From assembly GCA_020638655.1 (NCBI GenBank), contig JACKIC010000006.1, positions 41,001-105,000 of the forward strand: a stretch of DNA of 64,000 bases. Direction: 5' to 3'. The notes beneath the pieces were generated by a model. The model saw only the letters and a list, made by a program, of their open reading frames with translations, did no database searches and was not told the origin of the DNA. The translations under genes and the position numbers were made by a program. The stretch is from Planctomycetota bacterium. GTDB taxonomy: Bacteria > Planctomycetota > UBA1135 > UBA2386. Each line of letters begins with the position of its first letter. The first letter of the stretch is position 1. This document shows positions 53,352 through 62,072 of this stretch, piece after piece.

Positions 53352-56221
53352 CGTTCGATCGCGGTGACGAGCTGCGCCTCGAGGTCTGCCGGGGCCGACC
53401 AGGTGCCCATCATCTTCGCGGCCTTCCACGCCGCCGGGCCGGCGCGCTGCGCCTCGAGCGCCTGCAGTGCGGTGCGCAACGCCTCGGCGACATGGCCGTT
53501 GGCGAACTCGACCTCGGCGCGGATCGCGCCGAACCAAGGGCTGCGCGGGATGCCGCGCCGCTCGAGTCCTTCGTCGAGCTTGTCGCACAGGTGCAGGGCG
53601 CGCTCGGGATCGCGTTGCCCGGCCGGGGTGTTCGGGCTCGCCATGATGCGGGCCTGCTCCTGAAAGCACTCTGAGTAGACGCGGCCGCCCGCGAGCTTGC
53701 GGTGCTGGTCGAGCCAGCGCGTCGCCTCCTCGTCCTGGCCGCGGCGCGCCGCCGCGATGCCCAGATGGAACGCGGCCCTCGAGCGGTTGTCGTCGCCGTC
53801 GGCGAGGTCGTACAGCGCCTTCGAGAAGCGCTCGAGTTCGTCCCACTTGCCGGCCTCGCGGATCACCTCGATGCAGAACCTGAGCACGTCCGGTGAGAGC
53901 CCGTCGAGTCCGTCGAAGGCGCTGATGTAGGGGGCGGCGTCCTGCAGTTGTCCAAGCGCGCCGAAGAACCCGCGTGCCCAGACGATCTTGATGTTGCGCG
54001 GCGGCTGCGCCGCCATCGTGCGCTCGAAGCCGGCGACGAGCAGCCGTCGGTCCTCGGGATCGGAGAGCAGGCCGGCGAGGCTCGTCAGCACGCCGCCGTC
54101 CGGTGCGTCGTTGGACAGCACCTCGCGCACGAACGGCTTGCTCAGATCGGGTGCGAACATCGCCAGCAGGGCCGCCTTCGAGCCCGGCAGTTCCTCGGGG
54201 TCCTTGCTGAGCTCCTCGCACAGGGCGCGCAGCTTCTCGTCGTCGCCCTGGTCCTTGGCTTCCTTCATCGCCGCACGCCGCCGCCACTGCGGCGGCATCG
54301 TGTCGATCACGCGGTCGATCTCGTCGGCGTCATCGGGGCCGAGCGCCTGGATCAACCGGCGCTTGGCCTCGAGGGAGTCTGGGAACAGCGCGGCGAGGCG
54401 CCGCGTCTGTTCGAGGTTCGGCTTGTCGTCGAGCATCTCCTGCGCGAGCGGGATCCACAGCCGGACCGACACGTCGTCCGGCCACAGCCGTTCGATCGCC
54501 GCGACGCAGTTCGCGACCTCTTCGCGATTGCCATTGCGGGCGGCGAGGCAGGCGGTGACTCCGATCAGCAGCGGGTCGTTGTCCCTGGCGTTGAGCCGCG
54601 CGCGCTCCACCCAGGTCAGCAGCTCGTCCGCGAGCGCCTTGTCGGCCCCCGACTGCAGCCACGCGAGTCGGTCCATCGTGACCAGCGCGACGTCGACCGG
54701 GTCGGGGCTGTCCAGCAGTTGCCTGGTCTCCGCGTCCGTGAACGTCAGACGGCGCGCGACGGCCCGCTCGCGCAGCAGCTGCAGGCTCCGGTGCTCCGCG
54801 GTGACGGGGTTGTCGCCGAGGATCCGCGCCGCGGCGGCGAAGTCGACCGCCGCTCCGAAGATGGCCCACGTGCCGAGCACGATCGGATCGTCGGGGGCGA
54901 GGCGTTTCGCTCGTTCGAGTTGGGGCAGCGCCGCCTGCGTGCGGCCGCCGCGCACGAGGATGTCCCTGATCGCTTCGTGCACGATGGGCATCGCCTGCTG
55001 CCGGGCCTCCTCGGCGCGCGCCGCCGAGTAGCGCGGCAGTTCGACGAGCAGCTTGATGCCGAGCCCGGCGGCGACCGGCACGGTGGCCGCGATCACCGCG
55101 ACCGCGACGGCCTTCCACGGCTCGGCCCTGGCCCAGCGACGCACGCGCTCGACGCGGGTCCACGGCTTGGCGCTCACCTGGCGGTGTTCGAGGAACGCGG
55201 TGAGGTCGGCGGCGAACGCGGCGGCCGAGGTGTAGCGGCGTCGCGGATCGGGATCGATCGCCCTGTGCACGACGTTCTCGAGGTCGGCGTCGACCTCGCA
55301 GCGCGAGGACAGCCGCGGCACGCGGCCGTTCTCGAGGTCGCGCAGGATCCGCGACAGGCTGCCCTCGTCGATCGGCCGCGAGCGCGCGAGGGTCTCGTAG
55401 AGGGTCATGCCCAGGCTGTAGACATCGGTCGCCCGCGTCAGGCTCACGCCGCGCGCCTGGAACTGCTCGGGCGCGGCGTAGATCGGTGTGCCGGCGAAGC
55501 TGCGGGTGCCGGTCAGCAGCAGGTCGATCTCCCGCACCACGCCGAAGTCGGCGAGCAGCGGGGTGCCGTCGCGCCGCACCAGGATGTTCGAAGGCTTGAT
55601 GTCGAGGTGCAGCATGCCGGCCTCGTGCACGTGCTGCGCCGCCAGGGCGACGTCGCGGATCACGCGCACGAACCACCGCGTGGCGGTTGATTCCTGGTCG
55701 CGCTCGCCGAGCGGTGCGCCGAGCAGTTCTCCGAGCCGTGCGACGTCCTGGGGCGTCTCGCGCGGCGGCAGGGCCTGCAGCAGCTGCGCCATCGTCAGGC
55801 CGTCGATCCACTCCATCGCCAGGGCGAGGACTTCGCCGGTGTCGACGACCTCGTAGACGGCGACGATGTTGGGGTGCGTGAGGCTCGCCATCGCCCGGGC
55901 TTCGCGCAGCGTGCGTTCGCGCGAGCGCGCCGTGCCCTCGAGCGCGCTCGGCACGACCTTCAGGGCGACGTGGCGTCCGAGCAGGTCCTGGCGGGCGAGG
56001 TAGACGGTGCTCATGCCGCCGCGCGCGACCTCGCCGAGCACGGTGTAGCCGCGCACCCTGAGCTGCGGCGCATCAGGGTTCTCGAGCTGCAGTTCTGCGA
56101 GCAGCTGGGGAAGCCGCTCGCGCAAGGCCGGGTCGGCGAGATCGGCGGCGGCGAGCACGATCGTGCGACCGGCCCGCAGGTCTGCGGCGAAGCGCTGGCG
56201 AGGTTCGTTGTCGTCCGTCAT
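53330..56221 (-). CDS. Membrane Ser/Thr protein kinase (Hanks type) with long TPR-like C-terminal part
   Basis: 963 residues from M-T-D-D-N-E-P; an in-frame ATG six codons upstream lies inside a TAGGAT -10 and is less likely. Kinase domain about 58-335: glycine loop A-R-G-G-M-S-T-V-Y, K88, catalytic loop H-L-D-I-K-P-S-N (205-212) with L for the usual R of HRD, D-F-G (225-227) and G-T-P-I-Y-A-A-P-E. A single membrane span covers about 359-381. The remainder, about 580 residues, has TPR-like repeats. No sigma factor is adjacent, unlike the other two large kinases here. Target unknown. Confidence 0.92.
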   Translation of the reverse strand: MTDDNEPRQRFAADLRAGRTIVLAAADLADPALRERLPQLLAELQLENPDAPQLRVRGYTVLGEVARGGMSTVYLARQDLLGRHVALKVVPSALEGTARSRERTLREARAMASLTHPNIVAVYEVVDTGEVLALAMEWIDGLTMAQLLQALPPRETPQDVARLGELLGAPLGERDQESTATRWFVRVIRDVALAAQHVHEAGMLHLDIKPSNILVRRDGTPLLADFGVVREIDLLLTGTRSFAGTPIYAAPEQFQARGVSLTRATDVYSLGMTLYETLARSRPIDEGSLSRILRDLENGRVPRLSSRCEVDADLENVVHRAIDPDPRRRYTSAAAFAADLTAFLEHRQVSAKPWTRVERVRRWARAEPWKAVAVAVIAATVPVAAGLGIKLLVELPRYSAARAEEARQQAMPIVHEAIRDILVRGGRTQAALPQLERAKRLAPDDPIVLGTWAIFGAAVDFAAAARILGDNPVTAEHRSLQLLRERAVARRLTFTDAETRQLLDSPDPVDVALVTMDRLAWLQSGADKALADELLTWVERARLNARDNDPLLIGVTACLAARNGNREEVANCVAAIERLWPDDVSVRLWIPLAQEMLDDKPNLEQTRRLAALFPDSLEAKRRLIQALGPDDADEIDRVIDTMPPQWRRRAAMKEAKDQGDDEKLRALCEELSKDPEELPGSKAALLAMFAPDLSKPFVREVLSNDAPDGGVLTSLAGLLSDPEDRRLLVAGFERTMAAQPPRNIKIVWARGFFGALGQLQDAAPYISAFDGLDGLSPDVLRFCIEVIREAGKWDELERFSKALYDLADGDDNRSRAAFHLGIAAARRGQDEEATRWLDQHRKLAGGRVYSECFQEQARIMASPNTPAGQRDPERALHLCDKLDEGLERRGIPRSPWFGAIRAEVEFANGHVAEALRTALQALEAQRAGPAAWKAAKMMGTWSAPADLEAQLVTAIERYRAAPK

Positions 56222-56237
56222 CGGTCGGCGGCGCCGC

Positions 56238-56243
56238 ATCCTA
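56238..56243 (-). promoter_or_regulatory. Candidate -10 (TAGGAT) of the third kinase gene
   Basis: It ends 16 bases before the ATG at 56221 and overlaps the alternative ATG. Confidence 0.45.
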
Positions 56244-56291
56244 ACGATTGCGCAGCGGCCAACCTGGGATCCCTTGTGAGTCGCGTGGTCC

Positions 56292-57188
56292 TCAGCGGGC
56301 GCCGCCGGCGGCCTGCAGCAGGTAGAGGACCAGGGCTGCGTACAACGCTCCGGATATCAGCAGGGGGACGTCGCGGAACAGGAGCCGTGATGGGTCGCCA
56401 CCTTCGCTCTTGCGGTAGACAAGAAACAGGTAACGGAACACTCCGTAGGTGACGATCGGCACCGTGTACATCAGCCGGTCGGTGCCGTGGCGCTGCACGG
56501 TCTCCGGGCTCACGGTGTAGAGCGAGTAGCTGAGGATGCTGAGCGCCGCCAGCGGGCCGATCATCATGTTGAGGAACGACACGGTGTAGTCGTCCATGGT
56601 CGCGCGCGTGCGCCCCCCGGCCTCGGTCTGTCGGCCGACCTCTTCGTAGCGTTTGCAGAACGCCAGGAACAACGCGAAGAAGAACGTGCACAGCAGCAGC
56701 CAGTGCGACGCGGGCACCCCGATCGCCGCTGCGCCGGCCTGCACGCGCAGCTGGAAGCCCAGCGCGATGCACATGCAGTCGACGACCACGACGCGCTTGA
56801 GCCAGAAGGAGTAGAGCAGGTTGAGCGCGAGGTAGGCGGTCGGCCACCACCAGAAGGCCGTGCAGCCCTCGTGGGTCGGCACCGCCATCGCGAGCGCGGC
56901 GGCGACGATCAGCACCACGACCCACTGCACGCGGGCAACCGACACCGGCAGGCGTCCTGACGCGATCGGGCGCAGCTTCTTGCGCGGATGCAGCGCATCC
57001 TCGTGTCGATCGACGATGTCGTTGAGCAGGTAGATCGAACTCGCCGCCAGGCAGAACGAGAACATCGCCAGCCCCGCCTGCAGCCAGGCGTTCGCGTCGA
57101 GCACGAGCCTGGTGAAGAACAGGGGGGCCAGCACCAGCAGGTTCTTGACCCACTGATGCGGTCGCATCGCGGCGAGGAAGGGCGGCAT
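56292..57188 (-). CDS. UbiA-family decaprenyl-phosphate phosphoribosyltransferase-like protein
   Basis: 298 residues, about nine spans. The opening L-A-A-M-R-P-H-Q-W-V-K-N-L-L-V is highly characteristic of bacterial decaprenyl-phosphate phosphoribosyltransferases (Rv3806c type), and the Mg-binding motif N-D-I-V-D-R-H-E-D (56-64) fits NDxxDxxxD. The second acidic motif is less clear. The mycobacterial homologue starts the path to decaprenyl-phosphoryl-arabinose for the cell wall. Whether this bacterium makes arabinan cannot be told. It lies downstream of the third kinase's start on the opposite strand and is divergent from the acyl-CoA synthetase gene. Confidence 0.85.
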   Translation of the reverse strand: MPPFLAAMRPHQWVKNLLVLAPLFFTRLVLDANAWLQAGLAMFSFCLAASSIYLLNDIVDRHEDALHPRKKLRPIASGRLPVSVARVQWVVVLIVAAALAMAVPTHEGCTAFWWWPTAYLALNLLYSFWLKRVVVVDCMCIALGFQLRVQAGAAAIGVPASHWLLLCTFFFALFLAFCKRYEEVGRQTEAGGRTRATMDDYTVSFLNMMIGPLAALSILSYSLYTVSPETVQRHGTDRLMYTVPIVTYGVFRYLFLVYRKSEGGDPSRLLFRDVPLLISGALYAALVLYLLQAAGGAR

Positions 57189-57264
57189 CACGAGTCCGGC
57201 ATCATCGGTGGAACATTCTTCGAGGCAAGCGCACGAGCGCGTTCCTTGCACCCTCTCGCCCAGC

Positions 57265-57270
57265 TAGCTT
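57265..57270 (+). promoter_or_regulatory. Candidate -10 (TAGCTT) of the acyl-CoA synthetase operon
   Basis: It ends 30 bases before the ATG at 57301. It heads a run of tightly packed genes (synthetase, GT2, LAB_N) that overlap by 4 bases each. Confidence 0.35.
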
Positions 57271-57300
57271 GTCTGGCCTGCTGTCGCAGTGTGATCCGAA

Positions 57301-59409
57301 ATGCCAGATGCCAGTACGCACGGTCTCGACGGACTCTTCCGACCCCGCTCGGTCGCGGTGATCGGCGCCAGCCGGCGCGAGGGTTCCATCGGCAGGCAGG
57401 TGGTGGCCAACTTGATCGCCGGCGGCTTTCAGGGCCCGGTCTACCCCGTCAACCCCAAGGCCGAGGTGGTGCACTCGGTGCCCGCATACGCCAGTGTCAA
57501 GGCGATCCCGGGGCCGGTCGACCTCGCCGTCCTGGTGGTGCCGCCCGACGCCGTGCTGACCGCCGCAGAGCAGTGCGGCAAGAAGGGCGTCAAGGGCCTG
57601 GTGGTGGTGACCGCCGGCTTCCGCGAGATCGGCGGCGTCGGCGTCGAGCGCGAGGAGAAGCTGCGCAAGATCGCCAGGCGCTACTCGATGCGGGTGATCG
57701 GCCCCAACTGCATGGGCATCATCAACACCGAGCCTGCCTTCGCCGTCAACGCGAGCTTCGCGGCCACGCCGCCGCCGCCCGGCGCCGTGGCGATGGTCTC
57801 GCAGTCGGGCGCGCTCGGCGAGGCGATCCTCGCCGACGCGGCGCAGGCCGGGCTCGGCGTCGCCATGTTCGCTTCGGTGGGCAACCGCGTCGACGTCACC
57901 GCCGCGGACCTCGTCGCCTACTGGGGCGAAGACGACCAGGTGAAGGTCATCCTGCTCTACCTCGAGACCGTCGGTGAGCCGCAGGAGTTCGTGCAGGTGG
58001 CGCGTGCCGTGTCGCGCAAGAAGCCGATCATCGCCGTGAAGTCGGGCCGCAGCGACGCCGGCGCGCAGGCGGCGAGCTCGCACACCGGCTCGATCGCCGG
58101 CGCCGACGTCGCGGCCGAAACGCTGCTGCAGCAGTGCGGCGTGTTGCGGGTCGACAGCTTCCGCGACATGTTCGCGCTCGCGGAGGCGCTGCTGCACCAG
58201 CCGCCGCCGTCCGGGCCGCGCATGGCGATCGTCACCAACGCCGGCGGGCCTGGCATCCTCGCCACCGACGCGATCGTCGGGCTGGGCATGGAGATGGGCA
58301 AGCTGGCCGGCGCCACCGAGAAGGCGCTGCGCAAGGTCCTGCCCGCGGAGGCGAGCGTACACAACCCGGTCGACCTGATCGCCTCGGCCGACGCGGCGCG
58401 CTACCGCGCCGCGCTGCGCATCGTCGCCAAGGACCCGACCGTCGACGGGCTCGTGGTGCTGTTCGTCTCGCCGGTGATGATCGACGCTGCGGCGGTGGCG
58501 CAGGCCATCGTCGACGAGTGCGGCGAGCTCGACAAACCGGTGCTCGCCTGCGTGATGGGGCGCCAGCGCGGCGACGAAGCCCAGGCGATCCTGCAGGACG
58601 CCGGGATCCCCGTGTTCCGCTATCCCGAGGACGCCGCGACCACCCTGCGGCTGATGCTGCGGCGCAGCCGCTGGCTGGCGCGTCGGCCGACGCGGGTGCC
58701 GGCCCTGCGTGTCGACAAGGCCGCGGCCGCGCGCGTCTTCAAGGCGAATCGCGGCGCCGAGTGGCTGCCGGCGGCGGCGACCGAACAGGTCCTGATCGCC
58801 TACGGCGTGCCGTTCGCGGCCAGTCGCCGCGTGCGCGACGCCGGCGCGGCGGTCGCGGCGGCGCACAAGCTCGGCTTTCCCGTCGTGCTCAAGGCCGAGG
58901 CGCCGGGGTTGCTGCACAAGAGCGAGTTCCGCGCCGTGCGCACGGGGCTGCGTTCGGGCGACGAGGTCTACGACGCGGCGCAGGACCTGCTGACGCGGCT
59001 GGGTGCCCAGTTCGGCGCGGTGACGCTGCAGGTGCAGGCGCAGGCCAGGGGCCACCGCGAGATCCTGCTCGGCATGACGCGCGATCCGCGCTACGGGCCG
59101 CTGTTCGCGGTCGGTCTCGGCGGCGTGCAGGTCGAGGTGTTGCGCGACGTGGCGATCCGCGTCGGGCCGCTCGACGGCAAGGCTCCCGAGGAGATGTTCG
59201 CGAGCCTCAAGGGCGCGCCGTTGCTCGGCGCGTTCCGCGGCGCGCCGGCGGCCGACGTGCGCCGCGGCGGCGAGATCCTGCTGCGCCTGCAGCAGCTGGT
59301 GCTCGACTTTCCGCAGATCCAGGAGGTCGAGGTCAACCCGCTGATCCTGGCCGCGCGAGGCGGTGACAGCGTCGCCGTCGACGGCCGACTGAGGGTGAGC
59401 GGATCATGA
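57301..59409 (+). CDS. ADP-forming acyl-CoA (acetate-CoA) synthetase, fused alpha and beta parts
   Basis: 702 residues. The N-terminal CoA-binding part has V-A-V-I-G-A-S-R-R-E-G-S-I-G and V-Y-P-V-N-P-K, then the ligase block with phosphohistidine H261 in S-H-T-G-S-I-A-G. The C-terminal third is the ATP-grasp part with L-K-A-E-A-P-G-L-L-H-K-S and E-V-E-V-N-P-L. The fusion order, alpha then beta, is usual for bacterial members. It interconverts acyl-CoA, ADP and phosphate with acid, CoA and ATP, recovering energy from acetate or other acids. The next gene, a GT2, starts inside its stop codon (ATGA), an unusual partner for this enzyme. Confidence 0.93.
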   Translation: MPDASTHGLDGLFRPRSVAVIGASRREGSIGRQVVANLIAGGFQGPVYPVNPKAEVVHSVPAYASVKAIPGPVDLAVLVVPPDAVLTAAEQCGKKGVKGLVVVTAGFREIGGVGVEREEKLRKIARRYSMRVIGPNCMGIINTEPAFAVNASFAATPPPPGAVAMVSQSGALGEAILADAAQAGLGVAMFASVGNRVDVTAADLVAYWGEDDQVKVILLYLETVGEPQEFVQVARAVSRKKPIIAVKSGRSDAGAQAASSHTGSIAGADVAAETLLQQCGVLRVDSFRDMFALAEALLHQPPPSGPRMAIVTNAGGPGILATDAIVGLGMEMGKLAGATEKALRKVLPAEASVHNPVDLIASADAARYRAALRIVAKDPTVDGLVVLFVSPVMIDAAAVAQAIVDECGELDKPVLACVMGRQRGDEAQAILQDAGIPVFRYPEDAATTLRLMLRRSRWLARRPTRVPALRVDKAAAARVFKANRGAEWLPAAATEQVLIAYGVPFAASRRVRDAGAAVAAAHKLGFPVVLKAEAPGLLHKSEFRAVRTGLRSGDEVYDAAQDLLTRLGAQFGAVTLQVQAQARGHREILLGMTRDPRYGPLFAVGLGGVQVEVLRDVAIRVGPLDGKAPEEMFASLKGAPLLGAFRGAPAADVRRGGEILLRLQQLVLDFPQIQEVEVNPLILAARGGDSVAVDGRLRVSGS

Positions 59410-60155
59410 GCGGCGACCCGAAGGTCGAGGCCGGCGCGCTGCGGTTCTCGCTGGTCGTGCCGATCTACAACGAGGAGGAGGTCGCGCCGATGCTGCTCGA
59501 CGAGGTCGAGCAGGTGCTGGTGCCGCACGGACCGTTCGAGGCGCTGCTCGTCGACGACGGCAGCAAGGACCGCAGCCTCGAGGTGATGCGGCGCTGGAAG
59601 CAGGAGCACGGCGCCGGCTGGTTGCGCATCGTCTGCCTGGAACGCAACTCGGGGCAGAGCGCCGCGGTGGTCGCCGGGGTCGAGCAGGCGCGCGCGCCCG
59701 TGATCGCGACGATGGACGGCGACATGCAGAACGATCCGCGCGACATCCCGGCGATGCTCGAGCGCGTCGAGTCGGGCGCAGTCGACGCGGTGTTCGGCGT
59801 GCGGCGCCATCGGCAGGACACCTTCGTGCGGCGGATCTCGTCGAAGATCGGCAACGGCGCCCGCAACTGGCTGACCGGCGATCGCGTCAGCGACGCCGCC
59901 TGCGGCATCAAGGTGATCCGCCGCGACTACTTCGTACGCGCGCCGCGGTTCGTCGGCATGCACCGCTTCATGGCGACCCTCGTGCGTTACATGGGCGGGC
60001 GCATCGAGGAGCGCGACGTCAACCATCGTCAGCGCGCCGCGGGCACCGCCAAGTACGGCATCGGCAATCGCATCTGGAAGGGGCTGCGCGACTGCTTCGC
60101 GATGCGCTGGCTGCGCACCCGCATTCTCATGCACCGCGTCAAAGAGGAACTGTGA
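59406..60155 (+). CDS. GT2 family glycosyltransferase (ArnC/DPM-like)
   Basis: 249 residues, cytoplasmic. Opening strand L-V-V-P-I-Y-N-E-E-E, D-D-G-S-K-D block, and D-G-D-M-Q-N-D as the DxD-type metal site, then the R-x-x-D segment. It is close in pattern to undecaprenyl-phosphate or dolichol-phosphate sugar transferases (ArnC, DPM1) that load a sugar on a lipid carrier. The following gene encodes a LAB_N-domain membrane protein, and a GT39 gene comes next, so the carrier-linked sugar is probably used there. Confidence 0.9.
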   Translation: MSGDPKVEAGALRFSLVVPIYNEEEVAPMLLDEVEQVLVPHGPFEALLVDDGSKDRSLEVMRRWKQEHGAGWLRIVCLERNSGQSAAVVAGVEQARAPVIATMDGDMQNDPRDIPAMLERVESGAVDAVFGVRRHRQDTFVRRISSKIGNGARNWLTGDRVSDAACGIKVIRRDYFVRAPRFVGMHRFMATLVRYMGGRIEERDVNHRQRAAGTAKYGIGNRIWKGLRDCFAMRWLRTRILMHRVKEEL

Positions 60156-60499
60156 TGCTGGCCAATCTGATGCTCGCCAATCTCGCGGACGGCGTGGAGA
60201 ACACGATCCCGTGGTACTGGAGCGCGGTCGGCTACGGCGGCCAGGTCGTCTTCGGCTCGCGCTTCTACGTGCAGTGGCTCGCCAGCGAGAAGAAGAAACA
60301 GAGCGTGATGCCGGTGGTGTTCTGGTGGATCAGCCTGCTCGGCGCGCTGATGACGCTCGCCTACGCGATCTACCGCATGGAGGGGCCGTTCATCATGGCC
60401 AACATCGGCGGTCCGCCGATCTACGCCCGCAACCTCTACCTGATCCACAAGGCGCGCAAGGCGCCGCCGCTGCCCCCGCCAGGCGAGCCGACGCTCTGA
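60152..60499 (+). CDS. LAB_N domain (lipid A biosynthesis N-terminal domain) membrane protein
   Basis: 115 residues with three or four spans; GTG at 60152 and ATG at 60155 both fit, overlapping the GT2 stop. LAB_N landmarks are visible: G-Q-V-V-F-G-S-R-F-Y-V-Q-W-L-A-S-E, P-V-V-F-W-W-I-S-L-L-G and I-Y-A-R-N-L. Stand-alone LAB_N proteins are found next to ArnC-like GT2 genes and are thought to assist lipid-linked sugar handling, perhaps as flippase-like units. Confidence 0.9.
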   Translation: MMLANLMLANLADGVENTIPWYWSAVGYGGQVVFGSRFYVQWLASEKKKQSVMPVVFWWISLLGALMTLAYAIYRMEGPFIMANIGGPPIYARNLYLIHKARKAPPLPPPGEPTL

Positions 60500-60539
60500 A
60501 TCGCGGCGGCGCGACGTTCTCTTGCGGCGCGGCTCCCGA

Positions 60540-60545
60540 TAGCCT
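60540..60545 (+). promoter_or_regulatory. Candidate -10 (TAGCCT), leaderless
   Basis: It ends 6 bases before the GTG of the GT39 gene, so transcription starting 7 bases past the element would begin exactly on the start codon. Confidence 0.55.
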
Positions 60546-60551
60546 GCGCGC

Positions 60552-62072
60552 GTGCTGTTGCGTGCGTTCCTCCTCTGCCTGCTCGTCGTCGTCGGCTGCC
60601 TGCCGCAATGGGGCATCCCGGACTTCCAGGGCACCGAAGGCCGGCGCATCCAGATCGCCCTCGAGATGGCGCGCAGCGGCGACTGGCTCGTGCCGACGCT
60701 CGGCGGTGAGCCGACCTGGGCCAAGCCGCCGCTGCACTACTGGCTGCTCGGCGGCATGTCGGAGCTGTTCGGCACCAACGTCTGGTCGATGCGGTTGCCT
60801 TCGGTCGTCTCGATCATGGCTGCGGCGCTGCTCGCCGTGGTCTTGATGCGGCGCTGGTTCGGCGAACGGGCTGCCTGGATCGCCGCCCTCGGCGTCGTGT
60901 GCTCGCCGCTGGTCGTCTACCAGTGGCCGTCCGCGGAGATCGATCCGCTGTTCGCGAGCCTGACCGGGATGTCCCTGTGGTGCCTGGCGACCGGCATCGC
61001 GCGCGATCGCCGCGGCATCGTGATCGCATCCGGTGTGCTCGGCGGGCTCGCGCTGTTGCAGAAGGGGCCGCCGTACTTCCTGTTCGCCATCGGCGCCTAC
61101 CTGGTCTGGTGGCGGCGGCGCGGGCTGCGTCACGCGCTGTCGCACTTCGTGCCGCTGCTGATCGTGCCCCTGGCCTACTTCGTGCCGCTGTGGACGCTGC
61201 GCATCGCCCCCGGCGAGATGTTGGCCGTCGCCAACGAGGAGACCGTCGGTCGCATCTGGACCTTCACGTGGGGACACGTCACCTCGATCCCGGACTTCTG
61301 GCTGCGCGCGGTCCTGGTGCAGATGCCGTTCGTGCTCTGGTGCTTCTGGGAATGGCGCGGCGTGCGCGACGCCCGCATGGACGAGGCGGACCTCACCCTG
61401 CGCATGTGCAGCGGCGCCGCGGTGCTGTCGATCGTGCTGCTGACCTTCTTCCCGGGGCGGCCGACGCGCTACATCCTGCCGAACGTGCTGTTGTTCACGT
61501 TCGCGGTGGCGCCCGCGGTGGCCCACTTCGCGAGTCAGGAGCGGCAGCTCGGTTCGACGTCGCGCCGGCTGTTGCTCATCATCGGCGTCGCCGGCGGCCT
61601 CGGCCTCGTGGTCGTGCCGTTCCTGCCCGGAGTCGGCCTCGCCGTCGCCGGCCTGGCCCTGGTCGCCGCGCTCGCGCCCAGGGTGGTGCGGACGCCCCGG
61701 CAGCTGGTGGCGTTCTGCCTGGTGCTGCCGGTGGTCGCCAGCTGGACCGTGGGGTTCGATCGTGCGCAGCGCTGGCCCGAAGGCGGCAAGGCGCGCGCCG
61801 AAGCCGGGCGGCTGCTGCGGCACGAACTGGACGCCGCCGGCATCGGCGCGGACCTGGTCACGCACGGGCACATCGAGGCGCCGCTGTTGCTCGGCGCCGA
61901 CCTGCTGCCCGACGGCGACGAGATGGCGCGCCGCCAGCCGACCGCGCGCTGGATGTTGCACGAGCGCGCCGACACCCCGCCGCCGATGCCCAAGGAATAC
62001 GAAGAGCGCCTGCGCCTGTGCGTTCCGGGCCAGATCTTCGTGCTGCGCGAACGGAGCGGGGCGCCGCGGTGA
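60552..62072 (+). CDS. GT39-type membrane glycosyltransferase (ArnT-like)
   Basis: 506 residues from a GTG, ten or more spans. The first loop contains D-F-Q-G-T-E-G-R-R, and the next loop W-A-K-P-P-L-H-Y-W-L, as in ArnT/PMT-type enzymes, which take a sugar from a polyprenyl-phosphate donor. The terminal 120 residues form a soluble periplasmic domain. It follows GT2 and LAB_N genes and overlaps the GT9 gene by 4 bases (GTGA), forming an envelope glycan or lipid A modification operon. Confidence 0.88.
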   Translation: MLLRAFLLCLLVVVGCLPQWGIPDFQGTEGRRIQIALEMARSGDWLVPTLGGEPTWAKPPLHYWLLGGMSELFGTNVWSMRLPSVVSIMAAALLAVVLMRRWFGERAAWIAALGVVCSPLVVYQWPSAEIDPLFASLTGMSLWCLATGIARDRRGIVIASGVLGGLALLQKGPPYFLFAIGAYLVWWRRRGLRHALSHFVPLLIVPLAYFVPLWTLRIAPGEMLAVANEETVGRIWTFTWGHVTSIPDFWLRAVLVQMPFVLWCFWEWRGVRDARMDEADLTLRMCSGAAVLSIVLLTFFPGRPTRYILPNVLLFTFAVAPAVAHFASQERQLGSTSRRLLLIIGVAGGLGLVVVPFLPGVGLAVAGLALVAALAPRVVRTPRQLVAFCLVLPVVASWTVGFDRAQRWPEGGKARAEAGRLLRHELDAAGIGADLVTHGHIEAPLLLGADLLPDGDEMARRQPTARWMLHERADTPPPMPKEYEERLRLCVPGQIFVLRERSGAPR

